DNA of 64,000 nt from Prunus persica (taxonomy: Eukaryota; Streptophyta; Magnoliopsida; Rosales; Rosaceae). The translations under genes and the position numbers were made by a program. Where the stretch lies: the NCBI RefSeq assembly GCF_000346465.2, contig NC_034009.1:38432844-38496843 (forward strand), given 5' to 3'. This document shows, piece by piece, positions 1 through 13,513 of this stretch; within the stretch, counting starts at the first letter, position 1; each line of letters starts with the position of its first letter. The notes under the pieces were generated by a model. It was given only the letters and a program-made list of their open reading frames with translations, searched no databases and had not been told where the DNA came from.

Positions 1-8
1 TGCCTTAC

Positions 9-3000
9 GTAAGTAAAGATTTCAACAATAAAATTGTCATCCGAACGGCCATGCATGTTGGAGTCTGACCAAGAATTCATCAAAGTAAAGTTCTCCTGAA
101 CAGGGAAACTGAAATTAGAAGATAAAGAAAATGCTATTTATATATTTAAAAAAATTAATAGTCTAACTGAAGCTGATAAGAGAGAAGAAAGCTTCAGATG
201 AAAATTAAAGACTATAATTGCCATACAACATATAACAGAAAAAAAGTAAACAACAATCATGATATGCATAATAGTCATTAGTGATAATGATAATAACAGT
301 ATGCAAATGATAAGAGTATTACTATACCAAATTTTGGATACCAAATGATGTGAATGCGTTCATTTCTTCATTCTTGGTCCCACTTACTGTAATATGAGTC
401 CTAGTTACTTTCAACAAAAGATAATGCTACATCATCCGTCACATCACTTGGTATCCAAGAGTGTGAAAATACATATACATAAAATAAATTCTTTTATAAT
501 CATTTGACACTAAAGAGGCTTCATTTCTAACAAGCTTACTGCAGTGAACAAAACCATCGCACTTGTCTAACTTTTAGATGAATTTTATTAGTATTTTTGG
601 GCAGGGGGAAGATGCAACAGAATTGAAACAAAGAACTTAGAATAAGTAGGAAATTGCCTTTAAGCCACATAGAGAAACAAGAATAATAAAAAGAACGTTG
701 TAAAATACAGTGGAACCAATGTTTGAGCGCACACATAGTAAAGTACCTTATCTGATTTGCTCATAATAAATCCACCCGTTGTTGTAAAAAGGGGTCCATC
801 AACCACATCAGCAGCACTGCTTGATTTGAGGCAGGAGTCAATACCAGATTCGAGGTTGTGCAAAAATGCCATGTCCTGGTGAAAAACACCAGCCAGTAAA
901 TTACTAACATCATGGAACCCCTTCCTGAGTTGATCTACTCCAGACTTTAATCCCGCAAATTCAGAATGAGCTGTAGATAACTTTTCAAGACGAGAAAGAG
1001 CATCAAGCTTGGCGGCCTCTGTGAGATCCCTTTCCTTGGAGAGTGTAGCAAGTTCACTCGCAGATTTTGCTAGCTCTTCCTGGAGACCATCATTTCTCTC
1101 TTGAACCTCATTCAGTTCTGCAAGGAGTAGCTCTGCTGCTCTTTTTGATTTCCTAGCCTCCTGTTCTGAAGAAGCCATATCTACACGCAAATCACGGCAC
1201 ACTTTCCAAATATGTTCCAACTTCAAAACAGGATCACCAGAATTAGCATCATCTCCAACATCAATGTTGCCTAAAACATTTAAGATCAAGCTCAAAGTAT
1301 TTCCCTTCTCCTGCAAATTGTGCTCACTTTCTTTCAAACAGTTCCGCAAGAACAAAATCTCAGACTCTAGAGCTTCTACCCTCCGTGGATAAGCAGAGAA
1401 ATCCTTGAACTTCTCTTCATACTCTGCAAGTTTACCTTCCCCTATCTTGATCTCAGATCTCAAGCGTTCCACCTCAGAATTGATCTCATCAAGATTTTGT
1501 TTCAGACTGTCACGCTGTTGCACCAACTGCTTTCCTTTTCTAACTGCAATGTTTAACTTATCTCTAACGGAAACTGACTTCTGCTCCTCCTGATTAAGCA
1601 GTGCTTGCAACTCACTCACTTTTTTATCTAGTGCTTCTACCTCACAAGCCAAAGACCCTTGATTCTCCAGATATCCATCTCTCTCCTCCTTCACAGCCAA
1701 AATTTCACGCTGAACCTCCTCCAACTCTTTCTTCAAAACAGCAATATCTGATTCAGCAGTATCAGGTGTACTTACACTTCTTGCTTGATCAAACGTTGCT
1801 TCAGCAATTTCAGTGTGGGTACCATCAGCTGCACTCCCAAACACTGGTTTTTCGAAGGAAAGAGTTGCATAATTCTCTAAAAGCTTATTCAGTAACCCTT
1901 CAAAGCACTCAATGCTGCTTTCACCAGAATACTCTAACTTTAATCCAGGAACCTGCAATGCATCAGTAACAAGACCCTGCAATCTTCTTATGTCACCTTC
2001 TATGCTGAAAATTTGCTCCTCATTCCCACGCATCTTGGCTATGTTCTCCTGCAAATCCGTAACTTCCACCTGCAGTTTTTCATTCTCAAGCTCAAGCTCA
2101 CCTGCCTTTGCTGAAATTTTATCATGATCATTGATCAGAACCTCCCATCTTTGAGAAAGATTATTTCTCTCATCGATAAATGTTCGAAGTTCTTCCTCAA
2201 GGTCAGATATTCTCCTTTTTGAGTCTTCCAAATCAGCAGTTAGTGATACACAATAGTTTTCAAGGTTAACAACCTTCTGCTGGAGAGATATATTATCACC
2301 CTCTGCCTCCGAAAGTGCTTTTCTTAACCACTCAATCCTATCCTCGGGCTCCATGGACCGCAAATGCGGTGGCATATCAAACCTGTCCAGAAGTTCCTCC
2401 CACCTCTGGACTAAGTTGTTCCTCTCCATTAAAGATTGTTCCAACATTTCATTCTGTTCAGCCAACCCATAGAACTTACTTTGAAGTTCATCATATTTTC
2501 TTTTGATATCATCACTAGAATCTGAGTTTGGCTGTACATCATCTTTCCAGGAATCCATAACAACAAAACCAGCATCAGAGTATGAACCTCCACCAGCAGA
2601 ACTCTTCTGATCTGAATCTGTCAGAGGAAAAGTGTTACCAGTAGCTGACCTAGCCAGCCAATCTATCTTTTCAATAATATCCCTCGAATGAAAATTCTCT
2701 GGCAGATCAAGGTCCTCCAAAATCTCTTCTATTCTCTGAAGGACAGAGTCTTTGAGAAGGAATGATTCCCTTAATGCAGTAGCCGAATTGCGAATGTATG
2801 AAAGCTCAGATTCCAGAGCTTCCACACGCTCACCTGCCTCTGAATATGCCTTGAGTTTTGTTTCAACCTCAACAAGCCTGGAGTCTTTCAATTGCAGCTC
2901 CTGCAAGAATCTTTCCAGCTCACTAGATTTCTCTGTAAGAGACTGTTTGAGACCATCTCGCTGCACAATCAAGCCTTTCCCCTTAGAGACAGCAATGCTA

Positions 3001-6000
3001 AGCTTCTCTCTTAGGGAAGACACCCGTTGCTCCGATTGTTCAAGTTCATTTAGTTTCTCCTGTAACTCAGAACGAGCAACAAGAAGGGCATCCTCTGCAT
3101 GACGTAAACTTTCCTTGACAACAATGGTTTCACTTTCACGCTGGAAACACAAAGCATTTAAATGCTGTATTTCTTCCTGCATTGAAGTCAATTCCATTGC
3201 CTTAGATTGAAAACCTTCTTGAGATAAGCCTACCTGCACATCAGCCTCCTCGTACTTCCGAACAAGACACGACACCAATGATTCTAAGCGTGAAGCAGGC
3301 ATTTTATCTACGTGAACCTCAGGATGTTCCACTTTTAGCACACCTTCAACATCTTTTATTAACTTCTGAATAGAACTTGCATCGAGGCATCTTTGTTTTA
3401 GCTCCTCAATTTCTTCTGTTCTATCCAACAACTCTGAGTTTATCTTCTTGTTAACAGATTGGAGTTGCAGCCTCTCACTCAGAAAATTCTCCAGCTGCTC
3501 TATGATGGTTACAAAATTACTGTAATCCAGAGGATCAGGAAGCTTCTCATTTTCCAGGTTCATCTCACTTTCATCTATAGACCCATGCAAAACTCTAATT
3601 AGTTTTTGAAGGCTGTCATACAACTTGCACAGAGTATCACTAGCCAATTCATTCTTTCCATGCAGATCATCACATTTCTCATTCACTTCTTTGTATAAAG
3701 TACAAATAGCCTCACGGTCCATTTGAGAACTTTGAAGTTTCCCCTTTAGATCTTCAATAACACTGACAGCATCATATACAGAAGAAACAAAATGGCTAAT
3801 TGTATCCAGACAATCATGAGAGACTGGTGTAGTTGTGGAACTCTCAAGAGATTCATCAAGTTTTCCAATTGCTTCAACAACCGGAGCAATAGTGGAATTC
3901 CAATGCTGCTCAAGTATCAAAACCCTCTCTGCTGCTTCCTTGTGAAAATTTTCTAACTGATCAGAGATCTGAGATACCATGTCATTTGAACTTGTATGTA
4001 AATCATGCAATCGACTCTGCAATTGACTAATTCTTGATTCATACCCATGTAGCTTTCTACCAACTTCCACGTTTTCTGCTTCGAGATTAGTAACTTGTAG
4101 TTGTAAGGACTCACAGAGAACCACAAGTTCGCTATTCCTTGTTTCAATGCTGCCCCTATGTTGTTCTAAAGCTTCATATAGGACACCAAGCTCGATGTTG
4201 GTTGCTTCCAGCTTTTTGCTATGTTCCTCCAAGGCTTCATACTGATCCTTCAGCTCCCCAAACGCGGCATTAGCAGTTTTCCTACCCTCTCGTTCCTCCT
4301 TGAGCAGCACACTGGCATTTGCAGCATCCAGATGCAACTGCTCAAATAATGCTCTCAAGTTTCCAGTTTGCTCTCTTACTGATGCAATTGAATCTGCAGG
4401 TGATTGATTGTTAGTTAGACCTCGTTCCTCAACATCAAGTTCTTCAAGATGCGCCTTTGACTCGAAGGCTTGAATCAGTTTTGACACTGGAGGTGCGGAA
4501 ACTTTACCATCTGACCTGTTCAAGGATTCTGAATGAGAGCAGATGCCTTCAATTTCCGGTACAAGTTTATTCAACATTTTATTTGCCTCCTCCAAGCGTC
4601 CCTTTAGTGCTACAAACCCGAAGGAATCATCAAAGATTTCACACCCAAGATTCAGAAATGGTGAGCCTCCTACACAGCCATCAGAAAAAGGTTTTTCCAC
4701 CATAATAAAGGAAACTTCACTATCTTCCTTTCCTGGAACTTGATGAAAATTTTCACTTTCGGTTGCAGTTTCATGACCCCTGCTCTGCACTTCTGAGAGT
4801 TCAACTTGATTCTCAGCTTCCCCAGCTTGAGCTGGTATTTTGATTCCATCCTCATCAATCTCTCTCATCTTGGCTTTAAGTATGTCCAGACTGCTAGTAA
4901 GAAAAATATTTTCTTCGGTGAGTTGTTCAAGGCGTGTTGTCGTTTCTTTTAAGTCAATCACAACCCTCATATGTTCTCCATGTTCTGCAGATAACCGCTC
5001 TTGAAGAACAAGAAGTTCGGAAGAAAGTCTCTCAATCTCATGAGCAGAAAACTCCTTCTCTTCCTCGAGCTTCTTTCTCTCCACTGTAACTAAACCAAGA
5101 CTCACATTCAAATTTCCATTTTCTACCTGCAAAGCCAATACTAAATTCTTACTGTCAGCCAATTCTATTGCAAGTTTCTCATTCTCAGAGGAAAGATGTT
5201 CCTTCTCCTCCTCGAGTTTCTTCCTCTCCTCTGTTACTGAACCCAGACTACCACTCAAGTTGGATATTTGACCCTGTAGATCTGCCATAAAACTTTTGCA
5301 ATCAACTAAGTCTGCTGAAAGCTTCTCCTTCTCATGTAGATGAAGATCATTTTGCTCAACTAGTTTCTTTCTATCTTCATCCATTGAAGCAAAAGTCCCA
5401 TGTAATTTCTCATTTTCCACCTGTAAGGCTGCCACCAAAGACTTGCAGTCAGCCAACTCTTCTGACAGTCTCGACATATCCTGCTGTGACCTTTCCAGGC
5501 TGCTATGCAACTCAATTGCTCTAGCAGAAAATTCTTCAGCCTCTGCCTTCACAGTTTGAAATTGGTTTTGGAGCTCCTCCTTTCCACTAGCAACATGCTG
5601 GAGTTCACATCTGCACTCTGCAAGCTCTTCAGCAAGGTATTGGTTCTTCTCACGAACTTCATTGAGTGAAGCACGAAGAAGAGATGTTTCATCAAGCAAC
5701 TGATTACGCTGGCAGTCAAACTCCACTTGCATCTCAGACTGCTGTGCAAACTGCAAGTGAAAGATATCTTTTGTGAAATTTGTGAGAATCAATTCTTCTT
5801 TAAGTCGCTCAAATGATTCCGGAAATCCATATTCTGGCCCAATCGAATTGGTAGTCCCTGGAAATGAGTTAGAAACTGATTCGATTGACTTAAGAAGAAT
5901 CCGGAACTCTTCTTCATTAAGCCTCCTAATTACTTCTGTGAGCTGTGAGAGACTGATTGAGCTGACATCTGCAACAGGAGACGCAGTCCATCCTTTATCT

Positions 6001-7914
6001 GGACTCACCACATTGATTTGCGGAGGCCTATCACAGCCATCCAACAGATGTTTCTGATGAAAATCCTCAGCAACGTCCCTACGTTCTTCCCCACCTTGCT
6101 CAGAACCAGATCCAAATTGCACCTCTGACTTTTCTTCAAAATAAGAACCTGGAACATCTTCTCTTTTCTGCTCGGTTGGCACAACAGCACTAACAAGTAA
6201 AGATCCATCTGCCTTGGGTAAAGCTGAAGCAGATACTGTGAGTCCATCAGACATGGTTGCTCCAGCTGGCACAGATGCTTCATCTGCCTTACCAGTTTGC
6301 CCATCTACAGAGGAAGCTAGGTTGGTGAGAGCTTCAGCAGTTCTATCAATCTCAGACAGAGAAAGAATTTTATCACCTTCAAGCTTCACTTCTGCCTCAC
6401 GACTAGGATCAGATTGCTTTGTATCTGAAGCAAATACTAACATTCCATCAGATGCTTCATCCACCTTACCAGTTTGCTCATCTACAGAGGGTGCTTCACC
6501 AGAGAAACTTTCAACGCTTCTATCAAACTCAGATGAAGAAAACATGTTATCTCCTTCAAGCTTCACTTCTGCTTCACGACTAGGATCAGATTGCTTTGTA
6601 TCTGAAGCAAATACTAAAATTCCATCAGATGCTTCATCCACCTTACCAATTTGCTCATCTACAGAGGGTGCTTCACCTGAGAAACTTTCAACGCTTCTAT
6701 CAAGCTCAGATGAAGAAAGCATGTTATCTCCTTTAAGCTCCACTTCTGCTTCATGTCTATGATTATATTTCTTTGCATCCAAACCATCAGCTTCCTGCAT
6801 TGCCCCTACCCAGCAACAAATGAGATTCTAATTATACATCAAACCCATCAGTTTTCCTAATCTGCCCAGTTAATTTCCAGGAGAATCCCAAAAGACATAG
6901 AGAATATACAAAGAAAGTCAAATAAAAAAAGGAGAAGAGCACAACCTACATCGGTTACCTGATCTTCCCTCTGCAGCATCAACACTGTATTAATATTATC
7001 CTGTGAAGGCAATGACTCCTCTTCTCTACTCAGACTCTCTGTGTCAACAGTAACACGCATCCCCGCAGCAACATCAACTGAAGCAGGTTGCGCTGACACA
7101 TCAACTGGTATAGACATATTGGCATCTTTGGCTTGCCCTCCAGAATCAACAACATGTAATGTGTCCGAAGAAATAACCCTTGCCACCTCAGCATCAGCGG
7201 TCCCAGTATTCTCCCCCTCACTCCTGACAGAAAATTCAACATCATGCTTAGTGACCTCCACCTCCTGTGATGGTGACTCAGCATTTTGGTCGATCGGAGT
7301 TTCAACTACCCTTGTCTCATGTGTAATGGGCATCACTGAGGGACCAGCAGCAGTCTCAGAAGCAGTAGATTTCTCCCCAGAATGTGACCCTGATGAGTTG
7401 ATATTCAGATTAGCGTCTACAGGAGACTCAGTTTCTCCTTCAGGGGCCTGAGGCAATGCTGTATATTTAGTGGCACTAGAGACTGCATCAGCATCAGCTT
7501 CATTCTGATCCGATTGACCAGACTTCTTTGAGGATTTTCCATGGCTTCCACTGCCTTTACTATCTTTCTTCTGACGATATTGTTGAAGCTGATGACAATT
7601 ATACAAGACTATATATTAAAATCCGATGGCTCATTTCCACTCTCTGGTTTGTTCATGTGACGCTAAAGAAACAAAAAAGAAAAAGATAGAAAATACCTAT
7701 AGGCACTATACAAAAAAATTTCTTTAAACATATCTAAAGTAACAAAGAAAAAGGATACAACACAGACAAGTTAGAATTTAATAGGGGTGGCAAATTAGGG
7801 CATGGAATACATGGGATGCGTCAAAAACCCTAATGCTCTCTCATAACCAAGAGCTATTTGTACCTTTTTTCGTCCGGCAGCGAGCAGATCGGTACGGCTC
7901 TTGTTCTTGTCCAT
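9..7914 (-). CDS. Giant coiled-coil protein, At4g31570/TNO1-like (3' partial)
   Basis: Spliced model on the minus strand: exon 1 7914-7864 (starts MDKNKSRTDLLAAGRKK), exon 2 7588 to 6946 or 6959, exon 3 6805 or 6794 to 747, exon 4 95-9. All junctions are GT-AG and keep frame, giving about 2280 residues before the left edge; the rest lies outside. The N-terminus is Ser/Glu-rich and disordered with a 59-residue internal repeat. From about residue 500 on it is almost continuous heptad coiled coil. Two copies of a block with KGK...QRDxLKQ followed by a Glu/Leu heptad stretch, and two IEWLR/RWEEL-type segments, are typical of the plant family that includes At4g31570 and the TGN protein TNO1 (At1g24460), which interacts with SYP41. 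A tethering role at the trans-Golgi network is inferred from the family, not shown. The translation is clean over 6 kb, so the gene is intact here. Locus naming rests on memory plus the neighbouring WRKY11/17 and EXO70G1. Confidence 0.88.
334..458. repeat. MITE-like inverted repeat in intron 3 of the coiled-coil gene
   Basis: Positions 334-353 (TTGGATACCAAATGATGTGA) and the reverse complement of 439-458 match at 19 of 20 bases, around an 85-bp AT-rich centre. The pair sits in the 651-bp intron between exon 4 (9-95) and exon 3. No clear target duplication was seen, so the family is not assigned. Confidence 0.5.
6273..6752 (-). repeat. In-frame 177-bp tandem repeat coding for 59-residue units
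   Basis: Within exon 3 two nearly identical 59-residue units run 6752-6576 and 6575-6399. Each begins EAEV.L.GDN and ends SDTKQSDPSR. A third, diverged partial unit follows to about 6273. Only a few residues differ between units 1 and 2, so the duplication is recent. It lengthens the disordered N-terminus and keeps frame. Confidence 0.85.
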
Positions 7915-8500
7915 CCGATCCACTCCGTTCTTGCCCCCCACTGTGTATCCGCCCAGATCACCACGGCCACGTCTCAATCACCATTGAATCCTGCCTATAA
8001 ACCATTAAACACAATCACCATTACATAGAATAAATACACGTTTGGTACAGAAAAATCAAAACTGAAACTCGAATTTTATGCTGATTTCAGAAAAAGAGAA
8101 ACATGCCGGCACTGAGCCCAATACACTTGGTACATTTTCATTCAATTTCCTTTCCGGGCAACCAAACAGGATATCAAAACGAAATCTGATTCGGAAGATC
8201 CAGAACCTAATTCACTCACTAACAATCCCCAAAAACAAACCTAATCAGACGAAAACAAAACAACGAAAAGGGGCACGAATCACAGAACACGAAAACGAAA
8301 TCGATTCGTTCGAAAATTCAAACGAAGAAAGCGTACCTGGATTTCGCACCAGCTCCATCTATTGGGCCGCCGTGGTTAATAGGATGGTTTTGGTGCCAAT
8401 TGCTTGGGCTCTAATGAAAGCTTCTATGGCGCCCTCTGGGTCTCTCTCTCGGCGTCACTGTGTGTATGCGTTGGTCCCTTCCTTGTCCCCTTGGATCTAA
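7915..8500 (-). promoter_or_regulatory. 5'UTR with intron and promoter of the coiled-coil gene
   Basis: Upstream of the ATG at 7914 on the minus strand, an acceptor (..ATAGGCAG before 7990) and a donor (CCAG/GTACGC at 8337/8336) define a probable 5'UTR intron of about 346 bp (7991-8336), with a leader exon upstream to roughly 8420. No strong TATA box was recognised. Confidence 0.5.
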
Positions 8501-11500
8501 CGCAACCTTCGTTTTTGCTGTGTTAACCTCATTTGCCTGTAGGTAGCGTAAAATGTCGATTTGGAAGGGAAGGGAATTGAAACGTCGCTGTTTTGGTGAT
8601 TGGGTTGGTTGGACTTCGAGCAACTGTTTTCCCTTTGCTATTGAACCCAATAATACGCCTTGGGCCTTCGGTGAAATGGATTATCCATCTAACCATCTAA
8701 CCAAGAAATATATTTAAAAACCCAATTATGTTTTTCTTTTAAACAATTCATAATGTTCTGATATGACAAATTTTATTTTTTTTTCAAAACAAATATATTC
8801 TACTCTAATCTAAATAAAATACAGGGAGGGAAATTCGAGCTCTGATGCATAGTGAGGAGCACATTCGCTCTAACTAATTTGGCTAAACTCGTGTTTGCTA
8901 TGACACGATGTTTTTTTTGTCAATGTTAGAAAATGGAAGGAGGCTTTTCTCACACATACTCTTAAGGTGCCAAGAAAGTCGAACAAAAAACAATTGGTCT
9001 ACAAATCAAAATTCTTTTTCACTGCACTAAACCCCGTTCGCTATTATATCTTACATAAGTCAAAGATAAATAATTTGACTTTTCCATTAATGTTTATAGA
9101 CTACTTTGGGGAAGTCAAGCCTTATCGAATAGTCTTTCTATGGTAAGTTAGGTATTTAGATTGATGCATAGGTGGATCTATTAAGGAGTTAGAGGGGGTA
9201 GGCTCCTTGTTTTAGAGTGGTGTTGGACAGGGTGGGCCAAAATATTTGTTCTATAGCTTCTTTATCTCCTCCTCATAAAGAAATTTTTTTTTTATCCGTC
9301 ACTGGGCAAGGATATACAATAAACTAAGGAGACGAATATAGTGTGTTTTGATAATACTAAAATAACCATGATGATAATCAAATAGCTAATCCTTTCCGAT
9401 CTAACTTTTTTGCATGAATGTACTTTAAAATGTGAATTGTTTAGAACTTGGTGTTAAGTTATGGAATGGTGTGTTACAATGTATTTATATCACAACTTAA
9501 TGTAGTTTCTTTCTTCTTACTATTTTACTTTGAATATGACCTATAAGGGAATTTATACATACCAACGGGGCAATTTTAATCCTGAGGCTGGGCTGACAAG
9601 GCCTAACTCTATTGCTCTTTGAAGTTTAGAGCCATTCAATAGGGAGAGTCTTATATATATAAGGCTCTTAGTTGAAGTTTTATCTCTTAACCATTGAATT
9701 AGGCTAATCAATTTAATCAAACAACGAACGAATTTGATTCAATAATTAAGATATAAAATTTCACGTAAATGCTATATAAAATGTCATCACTATAGAATTC
9801 TTATGGAGTTTAGGCTGTTTCAGGACCGTTTAGGCCCATAAGGCCCAGCTCCGGTCACACGTCATGGCAAAAACAGCAGAGGACGGGGCCGTTTTGTTTA
9901 ATATGCCTAGAATAAAGCATATGGCGTGCTTTTGATATTGAAGACCGACTTTCACAAGTGGGGTAAGATTTGATGCAAAATTTTATTATGCCGATCAAGA
10001 AAATTCAACGCCTACCGAGATTGCCAAGAAAAGAATAATAATATTTCAAAAGTTGCACGACAATCAAACTTTAATTAATAAATAAATGTCCAATGTGGTG
10101 TCAACTAGAAGCTTACAAATAATAATAATAATAATAATAATTAATAACAAATATTTAAAAATAAGAGAGAAGAAACAACTAGGGATGTCTTGACCAATAA
10201 TAAAATTATATGCATTGCTAGTTGGATCCTTTTAAGCACTCCAACCTTTGTTGTGATATTATTATTATTTTCAAACTACTTTATTTGACTTTTTAAAACA
10301 TTTTTAAATTATGAGGAGAATAAAATTATGGCACTATTAGATGTGGGTGCTCTATCTCTTCGACCGTGAGGAGGAGCATCAAATTTTGAAGATACGAATT
10401 TATTTCTTTATCCATACAAATGTTTCTAGCGGAGAATCAAATCCTATGCATATCAAACATGGGCAAAATGTAATAATTCTTTTTTGGAGGTGGTCCGGCG
10501 CAAAGTCAAACATCGATTTGTATTGAGATTCAACAAATTTTTTAGTTAAAAGTTGAATTAACTCAAGAATGTGAATAAAGTAAGTTAATTTGTGACAAAA
10601 ATTATTCAGTTCTTCTGATACATTCCTTGAGTTCTAAAATGAATACAAATGGAGCGAGCACAATTATGAGAGTAGATAAAAATTGCATAACTCATAGAAG
10701 TAAATATGTGACCAAAAAACTATTTCGATATGTATTGGGTAATCAACTAATTGTTGATCTTATATTAGTTGATCTTATATGAGATCTCAAGCTTGGCGCC
10801 AAAATTTATAAACGAATAAAAAAGGAAGATTAATGCATTTATTCCCCAAGCATTATCCTCTAATTTGATACTAGATTCATTCACACACAAATAATGACCT
10901 AAAAACTATGATATGACGATCATAAATATTACAAAAATGTAAATTTATGTTTACTTTTAATTATTTTCCACCGTTATCCATTACATTGCATCATAATTCA
11001 AGAATAATGATTATTAAATTATTATTATTATTTTTGCCTGAACCCTTCATATAGTATTACACTTCGTCTAAAAATATTATATATATACTGGAGTGGCAAG
11101 GAAAAATATAAATAATATTCTTAATATTTCTTAACCAAAAAAATAAAATTGATGCATAGTTTGTAGTATTTTGCCTCTGCAATTATGTGCATAATCTTTA
11201 AAGGTAGTCATAGTCAACTATACGTCTTCATTTTAACCGTCGGATATTTATAGGATAAATCGGACGGTTAATATAAGAGATACCGGCAAGACCCAGCTTC
11301 TATGAAAGGGAAGAAGCTAGTCAATGGTTTCGGATTTAAAAAGGAAAAGGAGACTTCCACGTGATCCCCCACTTCTGGTCAGCTTTACTTTCTCTTCTCC
11401 GCCCGATAAATTTTTTTCATAGAACAGTGATTAATTAATCCCATTCAGCAAAAAAAAAAGGTAAAATAAAATTCACATTTCTCATTCACATAGAGGCATT

Positions 11501-13140
11501 GAGAATTGGATGAACTACTCTTTTCTAATATGAAATCCATATAATTTTTGATTTCGCATATTGGGGAAGTCATAAATTAGTATTATTCTAATATTCATGT
11601 GAAAAGTAGTAAACACGATATAAGAGATCGTAAATGCTGGTCATAACAATGTACAACCTATTTGAGGAACCACCTAATTGTATTACCGATGTTCCTTTTT
11701 GAGAATTGTAACTTTTAGTTTTTACGAGTATATTAATAAGGGGATGGAGTGCTCGAATGAAGGCAAGATTTATTTTTGTGCGTGCTATTGAAAAAGTAAG
11801 ATATTTTAGTAGTCCGACGACTATACGCCCTATTTATTTTAAAGATACTCTCCTAATTCTATAGAACATAATCCAATTTTTGTATTGTTTCTTTCCTCAT
11901 CATCAATTCAATAACACAATTTATAGCAAATACTTAACTATGCTAGAAGACACTTACACGAGCGTTGAAATATGGGTCAAATAAATTATTTTGAGTAAAA
12001 TGAGTATTGTGGGGTGAAGTTTTACCATTTCAAGTCACGAAAGACACGTTGGTCATTTTCCAAGGGTCAGGACAAACAAGCAAGCTTCCTTCTTTTGACC
12101 TGCACATTCATGCGGTCTAAGTTTCTAGTTGGTAATTAAGAATAAATCCAAAAAATCAAACTATGTTAAGATGTGACACGTGATATTAAAATGTCCCAAC
12201 TTTGCAACACGTTTAGGTTTTTTTTTATTTACATTATTTGTAAATTAATTTATGCTTGCATATCTCGTGTTTACAGTTGACAAAAACCATCAATCCATGT
12301 CAGAAGACAATTCAACCCTAACTGTTATTTTTTCCCCATTTATTAGACCAATTGAAAATTTTAAAGAATTACCAAAAAACCCCTACCATCCATGCATTTC
12401 GGCCTTTGTCAAAGTCTATTAGCATTTTTGCTACGGCAAATCAGTACTATACTTACGTCTAAAAGAAAGTATGTATCTTTTGACACATTTAAAGACTCTC
12501 ATAATATATATATTTTTTTTTCAAGAGTCCATAAAATTTAAGTATGACTTTTTTTCTAGAGACTTTAGACACCAAACTTTTGGAGCACCGAATTCATCTT
12601 TGGAATCCCTAACTATTTGAATAAATATATAAACCCTTTACGTATCGGTTCGGTTCCGATGTGAGGGTGCGTTAGGGCGAGGGAGTTTAAGAGTATTTTA
12701 AAGAATTTGTTCGGGTTACCTTTGAGTATAATAAAATTTAAAATATGATATTTAAAGTTTAGCTTCATTTGTTCGGATTTCTAATGATAATGATGAGATG
12801 CAGGTTGTGAATAATAACGTTGAAGGCTCTTGGTTTTTTCCTAAATTTGAAAATTTATACAATATTTAAGTGAAATTTAAAATTACAATTTAAGATCTCA
12901 AAATTCCAATTTTTTTAATAAAAATTTTCACAGTGAATTATTAAATTTATTTTCAAATAATAAAAAGTGTTGCATTCAATATTTAATCTTAATTTGTCCA
13001 TCAAATAAAACCGTCTAAAAGAAATAAACTTTTATAACCAAACAAAACTCACAAGTCATAACACAGTCTCACAGCCAAACAGTACAGTCCAAAACCAAAC
13101 CCCCTCCTACTTTTTTTACTCGTTCCTCTTCCCTCCTCCT
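8501..13140. other. Gene-free AT-rich intergenic region
   Basis: About 4.6 kb between the divergently placed coiled-coil gene (-) and WRKY gene (+). All open frames are short and lack recognisable domains or codon structure. It contains an AAT microsatellite at 10117-10141, many A/T runs and a short near-palindrome around 9645-9672. A W-box-type TTGACC occurs near 12095. The right end is the distal WRKY promoter. No RNA gene or intact transposon was recognised. Confidence 0.6.
10117..10141. repeat. AAT microsatellite
   Basis: Uninterrupted AAT/ATA trinucleotide run of about eight units in the intergenic region. Confidence 0.9.
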
Positions 13141-13148
13141 TATGGTCC

Positions 13149-13366
13149 AGTCAACCTTCTTATTTGTTTTCTTCTCCTCATCACGAGAAAATATAATACT
13201 ACCAGTTTATAGTTGTCCCACACTGACATTTCCTCCAACCGTGGGACCCACCACCTTCAAGTATAGAAAAAACTTATTTATATCATCAGTCATCCCAATA
13301 GAAATCTTCAAACCCATCTCAGCCGTCCGATCAAATTTCCCACTTTGACTTCCCATCCCTTTATAT
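13149..13366 (+). promoter_or_regulatory. WRKY gene core promoter: two W-boxes and a TATA-like box
   Basis: AGTCAA at 13149-13154 (TTGACT on the minus strand) and TTGACT at 13345-13350 are W-box cores, the binding site of WRKY proteins. A TATA-like TTTATATC lies at about 13360-13367. This places the start site near 13390 and gives a leader of roughly 120 bases. Self- or cross-regulation by WRKYs is inferred from the sites and from common practice in this family. Confidence 0.5.
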
Positions 13367-13454
13367 CTTCCCACACCCCCACCACCACACAATCCCCAAA
13401 AACCTCTTCTTCCTCAACACACCCAAAACAACTCCCCATCTTCTCAAATCTTCC

Positions 13455-13466
13455 ATGGCCATTTGA
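13455..13466 (+). other. Minimal upstream ORF (3 codons) in the WRKY leader
   Basis: ATG GCC ATT TGA lies 47 bases before the WRKY start codon at 13514. It is complete and does not overlap the main frame, so reinitiation is possible. Whether it affects translation is unknown. Confidence 0.5.
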
Positions 13467-13513
13467 GCTCCGCTTGAGATCTTAACCTCGTCTGCGTTTC
13501 TTACAGTTCAAAA

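Noticed and set aside
6214..6762. 182-codon plus-strand frame opposite the coiled-coil gene N-terminus
   Set aside because: Its internal repeats mirror the 177-bp coding repeat of the real minus-strand gene.
9640..9675. TCTTATATATATAAGGCTC near-palindrome
   Set aside because: A short AT palindrome in AT-rich DNA is expected by chance; no terminator or element context.
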